From contig JAPWDM010000043.1 in assembly GCA_035578155.1 (NCBI GenBank), positions 1,672,419-1,736,418 of the forward strand: a stretch of DNA of 64,000 nucleotides, given 5' to 3'. The stretch comes from Brachynemurus nebulosus (taxonomy: Eukaryota; Arthropoda; Insecta; Neuroptera; Myrmeleontidae). Positions 34,718-45,711 of the stretch are shown piece after piece. The notes under the pieces are model-generated. The model worked only from the letters and a program-made list of their open reading frames with translations, was not told the DNA's origin and made no database searches. The position numbers were made by a program, and so were the translations under genes. Numbering within the stretch: the stretch's first letter is position 1; each line of letters starts with the position of its first letter.

Positions 34718-36638
34718 AAACATTGAAATAATGCCAATAGAGAAGAATAGCGGAATATTCTACAATAAATTAGGAATAGGAAAAATTAGCGTAGAAAAAA
34801 TTAGCCTAGTACACTACTACAATATATCCAAGTTAAATGAAAACTTAGAAGAAATAAACGAAGAATTCGCCAAGACACATTATTTCTGCAACAAACTAAA
34901 CGCAACAATCAAAAGAAGCCACATAATATGCAACGCTCAACTCAACATAATAAACAAAGAATTAAAAGAAGCCAACAAAGAAATAAGAATACTGAAGAGC
35001 TATCATCGTGGAAAACGTGGAGCCTTCAACCTGGGAGGAAAAGCAATCAAATGGTTATTTGGAAATCCGGACTCAGAAGACGCCGATTTCTACCAAAATA
35101 GCATCAATTCAATAATAGAAGACAACAAAAATACAAAACTCATGCTACAAAACTCAATCCACATAATGTCAAGTACGCTGCAACAAATCAATCTAACTGC
35201 ACAAGGGATACGGACATATCAAGAAAAATTCAACGAAAATACAAAACTTTTCAACAAATACATGGGCGAATCAAATGAAAAAATCAACGCTCTAGTAATA
35301 GAAGAACTAATCGTCGAGCAAATACTGCTTCTCCAAACGCTAATAAATCGAATCAACAATGAAATCATGAAGATTAAAGAAAACTTGGTGTTAATACGAA
35401 GCAACATCGTCACAGAAGATTTGGTCAATCCAGAAAACTTACTAATGGAACTACAATCAATTAAAGAAAAACACGAGTTTCCCATCACACTGGATCAAGA
35501 AAATATTCAATACTACTACAAACTAATTCAAGTAAAAGCATTCATCAAAGAAGGAGTGTTAACAATCATAATGAAAATTCCAGTCACACAAAAAGAAGAT
35601 TTCAATGTATATGAAATTATGCCGCTGCCAACACCGTCAAATGATTACTACCAAACAATCAAATTCATCGCCAGCAACTATAAATACTTCATAGCGACCA
35701 ACGATTTAAGAAAAATCGTCCTAATCAATAAAAAAGAAGAAAAATGTACAACAATCGAAGGATACTACATCTGTACTAACATTCGTCAAATCTTCACGAA
35801 GAAAGAAGAAATTTGCGAAATTGAAATATTCGTCAACAATCCAGAAATCATACCAAGGAGCTGTAGGACAACAAGCATATTAGGATCTATCGAAACCTAC
35901 TACAAACTAATGGACAACAAATGGTTATACATTACCAACGAGGAAAAGGACATCGACGTCGTCTGTGAAAACAAAAGAATCGTGCACAAAATAAAGAAAA
36001 TTGGTATCATCCACATAACAAACCCATCCTGTAAAATCTTCACGTCAACACAAATACTATACCCAGAAGAAAATGGAAGAAACCACACTTTCGATATTTA
36101 CATTCCGAATTTCGACATCACAAAAGAAGATTGCACAGTCCCATGCAAAGAAGAAACTTTATCAAGAGCACCTACATTAAAAACATTAAAAATCGACAAT
36201 ATCAACTTCGATGAAATACATATGGTACGACATCAGTTAAATCAACTCAACCAAGAAGTCAACGCAAGTCTGGAAAAACCATTCATCATTAAATATGAAG
36301 CAAGTATCCTCACATGGTCTCTACGGGCAGCAATCACGCTAGCATCAATAGCAGGCATCTACTTCAGCTACAAATTTGGGGTGTTCAAGTTATTATGGAC
36401 ACTACTCGTCAAGAAACCATTCGCCAAATGTAAGTCAATCACCGACGAAAATGGTTCCTGTAACATATACAACATATTCTACGGGAAACAAGGAAGAGTG
36501 AAAATCAACACCAAGGACCAAGATGAAACAACTACGTTCGAAACAAAGCAGCCGTGTCTCACCATTCAAAGGAACAGAGTGCAGTATCGAAGAAACCTAG
36601 AAACCAGTTCCAGAGAAGAAAGCTGGAATCAAATTTAA
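34659..36638 (+). CDS. env: Envelope-like (F-type) protein of the Gypsy element
   Basis: The open frame begins at 34626 and overlaps the end of pol. ATGs at 34659 and 34665 precede a hydrophobic stretch that could be a signal peptide, so I start there; errantiviral env is normally expressed from a spliced RNA, so the true first exon may differ. Numbering from 34626, an RGKR furin-type site at 128-131 is followed by a Gly/Phe-rich segment as in the baculovirus F-like envelope proteins of errantiviruses. Several Asn-x-Ser/Thr sites precede it. A membrane span lies at about 561-595, then a 75-residue tail. The frame is intact. Whether it functions cannot be told from sequence. Confidence 0.85.
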   Translation: MKMKILPILMIIIIKKTSSENIEIMPIEKNSGIFYNKLGIGKISVEKISLVHYYNISKLNENLEEINEEFAKTHYFCNKLNATIKRSHIICNAQLNIINKELKEANKEIRILKSYHRGKRGAFNLGGKAIKWLFGNPDSEDADFYQNSINSIIEDNKNTKLMLQNSIHIMSSTLQQINLTAQGIRTYQEKFNENTKLFNKYMGESNEKINALVIEELIVEQILLLQTLINRINNEIMKIKENLVLIRSNIVTEDLVNPENLLMELQSIKEKHEFPITLDQENIQYYYKLIQVKAFIKEGVLTIIMKIPVTQKEDFNVYEIMPLPTPSNDYYQTIKFIASNYKYFIATNDLRKIVLINKKEEKCTTIEGYYICTNIRQIFTKKEEICEIEIFVNNPEIIPRSCRTTSILGSIETYYKLMDNKWLYITNEEKDIDVVCENKRIVHKIKKIGIIHITNPSCKIFTSTQILYPEENGRNHTFDIYIPNFDITKEDCTVPCKEETLSRAPTLKTLKIDNINFDEIHMVRHQLNQLNQEVNASLEKPFIIKYEASILTWSLRAAITLASIAGIYFSYKFGVFKLLWTLLVKKPFAKCKSITDENGSCNIYNIFYGKQGRVKINTKDQDETTTFETKQPCLTIQRNRVQYRRNLETSSREESWNQI

Positions 36639-36649
36639 GAAATTTGATC

Positions 36650-36664
36650 TTCCCCCAGGAGGAG
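36650..36664 (+). promoter_or_regulatory. Polypurine tract before the 3' LTR
   Basis: A short purine run (AGGAGGAG) abuts the 3' LTR start at 36665. This is where plus-strand priming occurs in LTR elements. It is short and preceded by a C run. Confidence 0.6.
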
Positions 36665-37460
36665 TGTCGTATGCTGTAATCAGCAAACACAACAAAAAAT
36701 ACCACAAGGGAATCACCGATGGAATTCCCCGAGTCAACAGAAACACCGGGAACCACCGCACCGGGAAGTACATCGAGGGATCCCCACATATAATTAAAAA
36801 ATATATAAATAGCTAATTTCTCTTTCAGAAAGTTAGTCTTGTGAGAGTATTCATAACATTAGTCTTGTGAGAGTATTCATAACATTAGTCTTGTGATAAT
36901 AGTCTTGCGAAAGCTTTGTAAACTTTATTTGTAAGTAATATTCTTCAATAAATATATTTTAACTTAAAAATAACTTCGTTGTTAATATAAAATACCTACG
37001 AGTAAAAAAGTAAAAAAGTAAAAGTGAACTTCGAAAAAGACAGAAGAACAACGCCGAAAACTAATCATCATCAAGAAAACAGAAAAACAACGCCGAAAAC
37101 TAATCATCATCAAGAAAACAGAAAAACAACGCCGAAAACTAATCATCGAAATCACAAGCCTCCGGATCGTCGCCCCGATAGAGCAACAACATAAGAATTC
37201 AGAGGAATTCTCCTGCTCCTGAAGAGGAATACTGCAATCCAAACTGCTCCGGCAAACAAGATTCAACTCTTCAAGCAGAATCAGTTACGGGAGTCCAGCT
37301 GGAACCTACCGAAAGGTATCTTCTAACAAGTTGCGACTTCTAAAGGGCGTCTCACGCTCCAGGCGTCCAGCGGTTTTGATATTGTACCGTGGAAAAACAA
37401 GAATCTGGCGCAGCTGAATTTTCAAATTTTCAACGTTTCAGCGAAAAGCGAGTTGCGACA
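36665..37460 (+). repeat. 3' LTR of the Gypsy element
   Basis: Same length (796 bp) and same sequence as 29009-29804 in every stretch compared by eye, including the internal tandem repeats. The candidate TATA and AATAAA lie at the same offsets. Confidence 0.95.
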
Positions 37461-37609
37461 AGCATAAGTGATTATGCAAAGTCAGGACGTAGAAGTTAAA
37501 CTATTTGCCTATATTAAAGGCTATGACTACACGGTGTTACAATATCCTAAAATTTTTCATTAATAAAATTACTTGAGTACTAAAATCATTCATGAGAAAC
37601 TTTACCATT

Positions 37610-38140
<531 letters not shown>

Positions 38141-38201
<61 letters not shown>
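38141..38201. repeat. (TA)n microsatellite, right of the hAT insertion
   Basis: About 30 TA units, continuing the tract interrupted at 37724. Confidence 0.95.
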
Positions 38202-38204
<3 letters not shown>

Positions 38205-38390
38205 TGTGCAACTTTAAAAGTTTTCTACTAAAATGTTCTTCTAACGTTTTGCATTAAAAGTTTCATTATAACAGCTGTTATTAATTGTGTCCGTGTTCAA
38301 CATTTATGAATAATAAACATTAACAAAAGATCATTACCAAAATAGTATTACACCGTAGGAAATGTGGCCATTCGATACAGTGGTATAATC

Positions 38391-38617
38391 TAATGGTTCC
38401 CAAACTTTCACACGTAAGACACCACTTAAGAATGTTAACAGAAAGTCGAGAAGCACTTCTTAAATAGATAATTTAGTTAGATGTACAATGTACAAATAAA
38501 GAAATTAGTAATATATGAAAACACAAATTATAATTTGGGTACCGACCCCGGATGGTATATTTGATTGTCACTGACTATTGCACTGGTGGTGCCCGGACTA
38601 CAATTTGGGAAACACTG
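38391..38617. mobile_element. Probable hAT MITE
   Basis: TAATGGTTCCCAAAC at the left pairs with a right end reading CAGTGTTTCCCAAAT in reverse complement. Next inwards, ACACCAC and GTGGTG are also inverted. These ends look like Charlie-type hAT. No matching octamer flanks were found, so the boundaries are soft. Confidence 0.5.
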
Positions 38618-39424
38618 GAATCACACATAATCGATACTTAAGACGGATATATACATGATATACATCATTGCAGAGCGATAGTTTCACCTAACATCATTCA
38701 AAAATGTTTCCTAAAATTATAAAAAATGAGTACGAAGCGGAAAGACCAATCAAAAATGACAAAATTTTTAAATAAATATCAATATTTTTAAATTTTTTTT
38801 TTTTAAATATCAAAATTGTTAAAGTAACCCTGACGTAATATGTAAAATTGATATTGACATTTTTTATTGTTAAATTGCTTAAAAAATGTTAATAGAGGGA
38901 AATTAAATGAAGCAGATGGTACTGTCATTTCTTCTAATTACCCTGGTAGACCTGGTCGAAAATGAAGTGACAGATGCGCCGAAACGCATATTAAAATGGA
39001 TCAGTCTAAGTCATTTTGAAGGTAAGGAAGATATCTGTCAAATACGTGTGTCTTATGAATCATTGACCAGTGAGTTGATTTATTTTACCCACTTCGCCTG
39101 CGCAAACGAAGGAAGGTCTCTTACTTCAAAATCGCTTGGGTATAGACATGTGCTTCAAAAACCCACTTTTTGTTAAATCCATCTTCCCTTGATATAATTA
39201 TGTTTAAACAGTGCACCTGTATAATTTACGACGTTCACCCCAAACTACATTTTCAGTGGTAGCGGTTTATGTCTCAGGTTACAACTTAAAATAAAAAATG
39301 AACTAGTACTTTTGACTAGTTCCCATATTATATTACTTAAATTTTAACACCCTTGCAGTAGGTTCTCTCCTGAATTTGTACGCATCAATTGAAAGCTGTT
39401 TGAAAATAAGGTGTCGTGTGAATT
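38618..39424. other. AT-rich stretch, no gene supported
   Basis: An 89-codon frame at 38907-39176 begins with a hydrophobic run but has no other gene-like feature, and I do not call it. Nothing else was seen. Confidence 0.5.
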
Positions 39425-39558
39425 TAGTTTTTAGTCGAATTTTTCAACTGAAAAAATTAGACTTATACAGCCTATACGATAAGAACGGGAAGAGCCGAGA
39501 GTAGGGGCGCTATCCGTTTTCGGATCCGTAGAACACGATTCTGAGGAAAAAAATGTCT

Positions 39559-39561
<3 letters not shown>

Positions 39562-39629
<68 letters not shown>
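39562..39629. repeat. (TA)n microsatellite
   Basis: About 34 TA units beside the R terminus. Confidence 0.95.
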
Positions 39630-39631
<2 letters not shown>

Positions 39632-39717
39632 AACTAGAAAAGCTAGTGAAGCAAAAAAGAAAAAAATGATGGATCGGAAGCTATTTTACAGTGTGAGTAA
39701 ATTTTCCGTTTTCGGAT

Positions 39718-39749
39718 CCGTAGAACACGATTCTGAGGAAAAAATGTCT

Positions 39750-39790
<41 letters not shown>

Positions 39791-39820
39791 CAATTTTTTC
39801 CCTCAGAATCGTGTTCTACT
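39718..39820. repeat. Two facing R termini with (TA)n between
   Basis: GTAGAACACGATTCTGAGG...GTCTGAGA, then (TA)n at 39752-39786, then the same end in reverse complement. Two termini thus share one TA tract head to head. Confidence 0.85.
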
Positions 39821-40178
39821 CTAAGTGGTTACTTTTAAGTGGTTAATTAAACTAAATGTATTCAATTTTATTGAACTACCTGATACAGTCATAAAACCTG
39901 CATAAAACTTATCTTTGTAAATGTTGCTATTATTATGAATTTTTCAATAAAATCTGTTTATTAATTTTACAAAATTTGTATGTTTACAAATAAATTTGTA
40001 ATTTTTAGAATCAGTACTTTTACTTAGCTTTGGCTAGTCAAGTGCTTTATCTGCGAGATACAATTTTCGATATTTTAACAACTTTTTTTAATTTATCGTA
40101 TTCTTGATTATTATTATACTTTTTTATACCCTCTATTTTAATCGGGTTTTTATCTATTGATATTTAATTAATTTAAAT

Positions 40179-40421
40179 ATGGAAATGAATACGAGTATTA
40201 AAAATAAAATATTAAGTCCACAAGCAAAACTTATCATTTTAAATGTGTTAGTGTTTATGAAAAGTAAAAGTGATGGTGTGAAAATCCCATTAACTCAAGT
40301 TAAAAACCGTGTTACTGCAGCTGCGGGTTTATCGCTGGCAACTTTAACTAGAAAAGCTAGTGAAGCAAAAAAGAAAAAAATGATGGATCGGAAGCTGCCG
40401 GAAATTTTGTGTACACGTTAA
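40179..40421 (+). CDS. Possible HTH fragment of a DNA transposase, 80 aa
   Basis: The short frame has a helix-turn-helix flavour: a helical segment (residues 13-30), then a TQVKNRVTAAAGLSLATLTR stretch that looks like a recognition helix, then a Lys-rich run. I recall a similar N-terminal organisation in DDE transposases of arthropods, but this is recall, not a search. It lies inside a copy of repeat R and could be the remnant of the autonomous parent. No catalytic domain follows, so it would be only the first exon or a fragment. A second, truncated copy of its Lys-rich part is at 39634-39684. Confidence 0.35.
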   Translation: MEMNTSIKNKILSPQAKLIILNVLVFMKSKSDGVKIPLTQVKNRVTAAAGLSLATLTRKASEAKKKKMMDRKLPEILCTR

Positions 40422-41235
40422 GTTGATAGCCAGCCGCTGGTTTTGGAGGTTTCAACTTTTAACTCTTACCCCCACGATTTTTACGCCAATAATTCCTTGA
40501 TTTTTTGCTTTTTTTCAAACACGTCTAGAGACTCTCTAAGGAAACCTAGAGAGCTGAAATTTTGTACGTGTATTGAGTTAGTATCCAGCTTTTTAGGGAT
40601 TTCACTTACTTTTCCTCCCACTTCTCCCATTTTTACATCGGAATTCAATGGTATTGTTAAATGTGTTTTAAATTCTTTATTTTTATTCTAATACAAGTAG
40701 GCATATAGAAATTTTAAAAATAAAAAAAAAATGAACTTACTTTTATAACAAATCCAAAACATAAATATTAAGTAATTTAAAAATGTTATTAAAGTCACTG
40801 TGTTTATTTATAAAGTAGGAATTTTGGATTTTTATTTATAAAATAGAAATTTTGAATTTTTTTGGAAAGAAAATATATCTTCATAAAGGCCTTCCAGTTT
40901 ACTATTTAAGGTCCTTTTTTAATATTTAAAAATAAAACACAAAGGCAATTGGCGGATAAGCATGGGTAGGAGTGCCCTCGTACGAATTGTGTTGGCTTTT
41001 TCACTGTTAACTGCTATCGGCACAAAATTGAAATTTACTGAGATTCAGCCCTTAAAAACTTAAAAACCTTTTTTTAAAGCCCCGATCAGCCACACACTCA
41101 TCATCAATTTTAAAACCACGAAAATTACAAATCGCTTGTAGACTTTCAATTAGATTTCGCTTGTAGACATTCAATACCGAAGATGAAGGGAAGAATTCGA
41201 CTTCCGTGATGGGGCCCCGCTGCTCCAGGCAATTT

Positions 41236-41560
41236 TCGTTATCTACTGTAGTTTTCGAATAATTATAATTGTGAGGGACAATTTTATCTCTTAAATGCCT
41301 ACGGTGGCTCATAAAAATAAATAGGTATCTATTGTTCTTCGTTATATTTTACATGTACTATGTTCAATCAGAATCGTGAATTATCACCTGAATATCTTTT
41401 TTATTATCAATATCGAAAGCAAAAATCGATACTATTCAATTATTGGTTTCTCGTTTACCTAATTCCGTCAGATGAACCTTATGAAATATCAATATTTAGC
41501 AGCACAAAAATTTAATATTTCCTAGAGATTATTTATCGGTTAAATTTTGATCTACACATA
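41236..41560. other. AT-rich stretch, no gene seen
   Basis: No frame or repeat was recognised here. Confidence 0.5.
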
Positions 41561-41562
41561 TT

Positions 41563-41803
41563 ATGGGACAATTCGTATTGGCGTAAGCCAAAGCGGCTTG
41601 CGCTCAAGTGTAAACAATATGTACTTGAAGACAAACACATTTGGCTTGTATTGATATGTATATATATTCCTGTCTCACTAAAACATGAAAGGGAGACAGG
41701 AATATACATACATATCAAAAGCAAGCCAAATGTGTTTGTTTTCAAGCACATATTGCTTACACTTGAACGCAAGCCGCTTCCGCTTACGCCGATATGAATT
41801 AGC
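41563..41803. mobile_element. Hairpin MITE with about 115-bp arms
   Basis: The left arm (ACAATTCGTATTGGCGTAAG...) is mirrored on the right, ending near 41803, with few mismatches. The loop is short (41682-41693), and the stem near the loop (CCTGTCTC/GAGACAGG) is also paired. It is non-coding, and the target duplication could not be read. Confidence 0.8.
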
Positions 41804-42126
41804 CCAATGTTAAGACTGAAAAATCAAAATCAACAATGATACAACACTGCTTCCATGTTATGTGTTTCTAATGTAGTTGGCATATCGGAATAAGCACAAC
41901 ATGAAATTCAGTTATAGCTATTGTTCATTAATACATACATTGTATCAAACAAAAAAACAAACGTTTGTTCCAATGTTAAATTCTATTTCTGTTACAGAGT
42001 ATTAACCGAAATTTTCAATTTTTATTACCGCAAGTTTTCCACAAAAATCTACAATCAATCCATGCAAATATATTTTGTTATTTTAAAAAGAAAAATACAT
42101 TTAATACTGATATGTTTTACAATATA
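41804..42126. other. AT-rich stretch, no gene seen
   Basis: A 75-codon frame at 41921-42148 runs into the terminal repeat of the next element and is not believed. Confidence 0.5.
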
Positions 42127-42462
42127 TACAGTAGAACCCCTTACATAAGTAATACAGTTGGGACCAGTAAGCCTCTCATAATTTCTATTTTCTCCTATTT
42201 TACCACTTAAATGTGTTAACAATTTTGACCCATGTAACGTAAAAGCACCAGTTATGGACAGTTTAAGAACATATCTTTTAAGTTCGACGTTGTATCGGGT
42301 AATAATTTGCTTTAGTTATAAGTACAAACGTTGTTGCAAGTAATTGAATAATCAATGATACCTAATCAATGATATTATCTGTCTAAAATTTACGTGATAA
42401 CATAAAATAAAAAATTATTCCCAAAAAAGTAAGACTCTGTCAGAAAACCCAGTTATGCACAG

Positions 42463-43840
42463 TTGAAATCCAGTGGCGACGCGTGAGAGTAGACAAGGGA
42501 GACAGTGTCTCCCCCAAAAAATTATAACCTTCACAAAATTAAAAATTTTTTAAAAAATTTAAAATAATTATATTTAATATAAATTGTCTATTTTCATACA
42601 TTCACATTTCCAAACAAAACGTATTTACTTTTACGGATATCCAATATACATACGTTTAGAGACGTTTACAATTTTGTATACGTATACATATACATGATAA
42701 ATATAAGCTTATATGTATGTGTATGTGGTTAGACAGAATGAACAATGCAAAGACAAGCTTGAATTTGTTTCTCCTGACTTTGTGTGTATACGTAACAAAC
42801 AACCAATTTTTATACATCCACACACACTGACACAATCTATATAATGCATGTATGCATCTCCTCCAATTTTTACACCGTTATAATTCAAAAATTAAGAAAA
42901 ATTTTGCAAAAAAAATTTTCTACCTCTATGTAAAATGTACTAATCTTCCTAATAGTACAAAGATCACTAAAATATAATCAGTATTTTTTTAATAATAATA
43001 AAAAAACTGAAACAATTATTCAAGGTAAACATTCTATCATTTGTCTTTTCAGGATATGTATACCAATGCAGCATAGTGATGTACATTCGGTAGGTAGCAC
43101 AGATGAGGGTAGATAGGGTAGATAGCGCATACATAGCACAGAATACTTCGTTATATACGTATTTGGGTATTTGGTACTACATATAATATAAATGCGTACA
43201 AGTATTAAGAATCTGTGAAATAGTGAAATTCAATATTTTTGATCTTGTGTTAATAGACTATTGTCCTTTCGTTTAGTTCAGTTTTTTAAATTTTAATATA
43301 AAATAATTTATCAATTAATTTTAGATTTTGTTATTTATTTTTTATAACTTTTTATTAAAATAAATTTTTAATTTGTTTTTCTCCCATATCTGTTTAAATT
43401 TTTTACTTGTGCAGTTTTAATCTTTCTCCTTTCCATTACTTGCAATTAGTGTAATTCTGATGTCTTAATATTTTAAATGGACACTACCTTAGATTAAAAT
43501 ATATTTAAACACTATCTAAACAACTAAGTTTATAACTAGAGTTATTTTAAAATCTCAATTTTTTCAAGACCTTTATATGCCTAATTCAGGCCAATAACAA
43601 AACAAAAAAAAATTCCAGCATCTTTTGCTCTTGGTAAAACAATTACAAATGTCTAGTCAAAACTTTTAATATTATTGTTTTACATTCAAAGTCCTGGGTC
43701 AGAATGTCTTGTTACAATAAAAAAGCTTTAATAAAGTTGATTAGTGATCAAAGTAACAATAGATACAAGTCTATTTAAATATGGTAAAAAAGGCTGTGTC
43801 TCCCCGGGAAATAATTTCACGCGTCGCCACTGTTGAAATC
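42463..43840. mobile_element. hAT element (42471-43832)
   Basis: The end CAGTGGCGACGCGTGA pairs with the complement at the right (TTTCACGCGTCGCCACTG). The perfect octamer TTGAAATC flanks both sides (42463-42470, 43833-43840). Next inwards, GTGTCTCCCC and GTGTCTCCCCGGG motifs are shared by both ends. It is 1362 bp, AT-rich and without a transposase frame. Confidence 0.9.
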
Positions 43841-43919
43841 CAGTAATGGACACCCAGTTATGGACATATTCCCATTCTTGAACACCTAGTCATAGACGTA
43901 TAATACAAGCATCTAATAC

Positions 43920-43996
43920 AGAACAGAACGGCGAGAGGCAAGAGTAGGGGCATCCGTTTTCGGACCCGTAGAACACGATTCTGTAGAAAAAAAATG

Positions 43997-44064
<68 letters not shown>

Positions 44065-45520
44065 CCGCTACTTTTTAATATGTGTAGGGCCCCCCTATGG
44101 AAGTTAAGAGCTCAAATTTGGTAAATGGGGCTCATTCCGATGCACAACAATACTATCAAAGTGGGGTCAAATTTTGGATCCGACACAACCTTTAAAGGGT
44201 GGTTGGCGAAAAAGCAATCAAACTTTTCCAAACCGGTTGGAGATAATGTTTCGGTCAATTATCTACAACATATCCAAAATTCAGCTTCCTAGGATGATTT
44301 GGTGGGAGTAGAGGGGGAAAAAACAATTTTCGCTGGATCTAATACGCCCCCAGCCCCCCACAATTAACGTAGTGGCTTGAAATTTGGTGTGTTGATAGAG
44401 TTCATACCTAGGTTGTGCTTTTTGAAGGTTTTAATATTTTACCCCACCCCCCTCATCTTTAAGCTACAATTTCATGCTTTTTCGACGTTTTCGAAGTTTG
44501 TACCACTCGCACAGGTCACCCAAATAAACCTAGAGGGCTGAAATTTTGTATTCAGATTGAGTTAGTATCAAGGGGGTGCATTTTGGGGGTCTTGACTTTT
44601 AACCACTACCCCCACCATTTTTATACCAAAAAGAACATGATTTTTCTTGTTTTTTTAACAGTTTCGTTGGGGTCAAAATCTCTCCAAATAAACCTAGAGG
44701 GCTGAAATTTTGTGTACAGTTTAAGCTAATAGCCAGACACTTCTTTTTGGAGGTTTCAGCTTTTAACCCTTACCCCCACGATTTTTACGCCAATATCTCC
44801 TTAATTTTTCTAACACGTCTAGAGACTCTCTAAGGAAACCTAAAGGGCTGAAATTTTGTACGTATATTCAGTTAGTATTCAGCTAGTACCTTTTAGGTAT
44901 TCCACATTACTTTTCCCCCCACTTCTCCCATTTTTACATCGGAGAAGTAGGCGAATAGTAATTTTAAAAAATTTAAAAAAAAGTGATTTTACTTTTATAA
45001 CAAATGAAATACATACATATTAAGTAATTTAAAAATGTTATTAAAGTCACTGTTTATTTATAAATTGGGAATTTTGGATTTTTATTATTTATAAAATATA
45101 AATTTTGGAGTTTTTTGGAAAGAAAAAATATCTTCATCAAAGCCTTCCAGTTTACTATTTAAGTTCCTTTTTTAATATTTAAAAATAAAACACAAAGGAA
45201 ATTGGCGGATAAGCATGGGTAGGAATGCCCTCGTACGAATATCTGTTCAACTGCATGTCGTACACCATCTGGCTTTTTCCCTGTTAACTGCTATCGGCAC
45301 AAAATTGAAATTTACTGAGATTCAGTCCTTAAAGCTTAAAACCTTTTTTTAAAGCCCCGATCAACCGGACACTCATCATCAATTTTGAAACCACCAAAAT
45401 GACAAATTGCTTGTGGATTTTCAATTACATTTCGCTTGTTGACACTCAATACCGAAGATGAAAGGAAAAATTCGACTTCCGTGATGGGGCTCCGCTGCTC
45501 ACGGCGTTTTTTATTATTAG
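43920..45520 (-). repeat. Repeat family R, copy 3 (reverse)
   Basis: It matches copy 1 (17410-19098) in reverse nearly end to end: terminus, (TA)n at 44001-44062, the GGGCCCCCCTATGG block, the 161-bp array (about 44370-44860) and the GCTGCTCACGGCG end. It carries a 30-base foreign insert at about 45240-45270 (see findings). Confidence 0.85.
44001..44062. repeat. (TA)n microsatellite in repeat R
   Basis: About 31 TA units at the same position as in copy 1. Confidence 0.95.
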
Positions 45521-45711
45521 AAAAATTATAACATTCTTAATTAAGTTACATGAATAAAATTTATAATAACAAATTCTAAGGCCCGGTTTTTTGAAGGGCT
45601 CGATCAAATTGTCTATTTTGAAAAGATTTGTAAGATTGTTTAAGATATATTTTTTTTTTGTGCTCTATTTCTTGTGGGAGAAGGAGGGCCCCGATAAGGA
45701 AATGTCGAGCC

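Larger units (their letters stand above)
29005..37464 (+). mobile_element. Env-bearing Gypsy (errantivirus-type) element, 29009-37460
   Basis: The element is 8452 bp, bounded by two 796-bp LTRs that agree wherever I compared them and flanked by AGCA on both sides. The order is LTR, primer-binding site, one gag-pol frame, env frame, purine tract, LTR. This is the layout of insect errantiviruses (Gypsy, 17.6, 297 relatives). All frames are open, and the two LTRs have equal length and identical internal frames, so the insertion is young. It is the youngest event in this cluster because it splits the LTR of the outer element. Confidence 0.93.
28378..37541 (-). repeat. Split LTR (5' in element sense), 708 bp without the insertion
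   Basis: 28378-29008 plus 37465-37541 rebuild one LTR matching 23324-24160 except for the missing 129 bp. The break is the Gypsy insertion with its AGCA duplication (29005-29008 and 37461-37464). Confidence 0.9.
23320..37545 (-). mobile_element. Minus-strand gag-only LTR retrotransposon (23324-37541), interrupted
   Basis: Two LTRs with TGTAAC...GTTACA ends bound the element, and ATAT flanks it on both sides (23320-23323 and 37542-37545), a 4-bp target duplication. The only believable frame is the gag-like one at 27254-28273 on the minus strand, so transcription runs right to left. No protease, reverse transcriptase or integrase motif appears in 24161-27253. The right LTR is split by the Gypsy element 29009-37460. 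Without that insertion the element is about 5.8 kb. It is best read as a non-autonomous element that carries gag but no pol. Confidence 0.75.
39425..41235 (-). repeat. Repeat family R, copy 2 (reverse, different interior)
   Basis: 39425-39561 is the 130-bp terminus, followed by (TA)n. 40432-41225 matches the far part of copy 1 in reverse (one unit of the 161-bp array, then the GGGGCCCCGCTGCTC end). Between them, 39630-40430 holds sequence absent from copies 1 and 3, including a partial second terminus and the HTH-like frame at 40179. A 50-bp segment (AGAAAAGCTAGTGAAGC...) is present twice, at 39634 and 40349. Confidence 0.7.

Noticed and set aside
38907..39176. 89-codon frame starting with a signal-peptide-like run
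   Set aside because: No motif, no homologue recognised and no splice or neighbour context; length is within chance for this composition.
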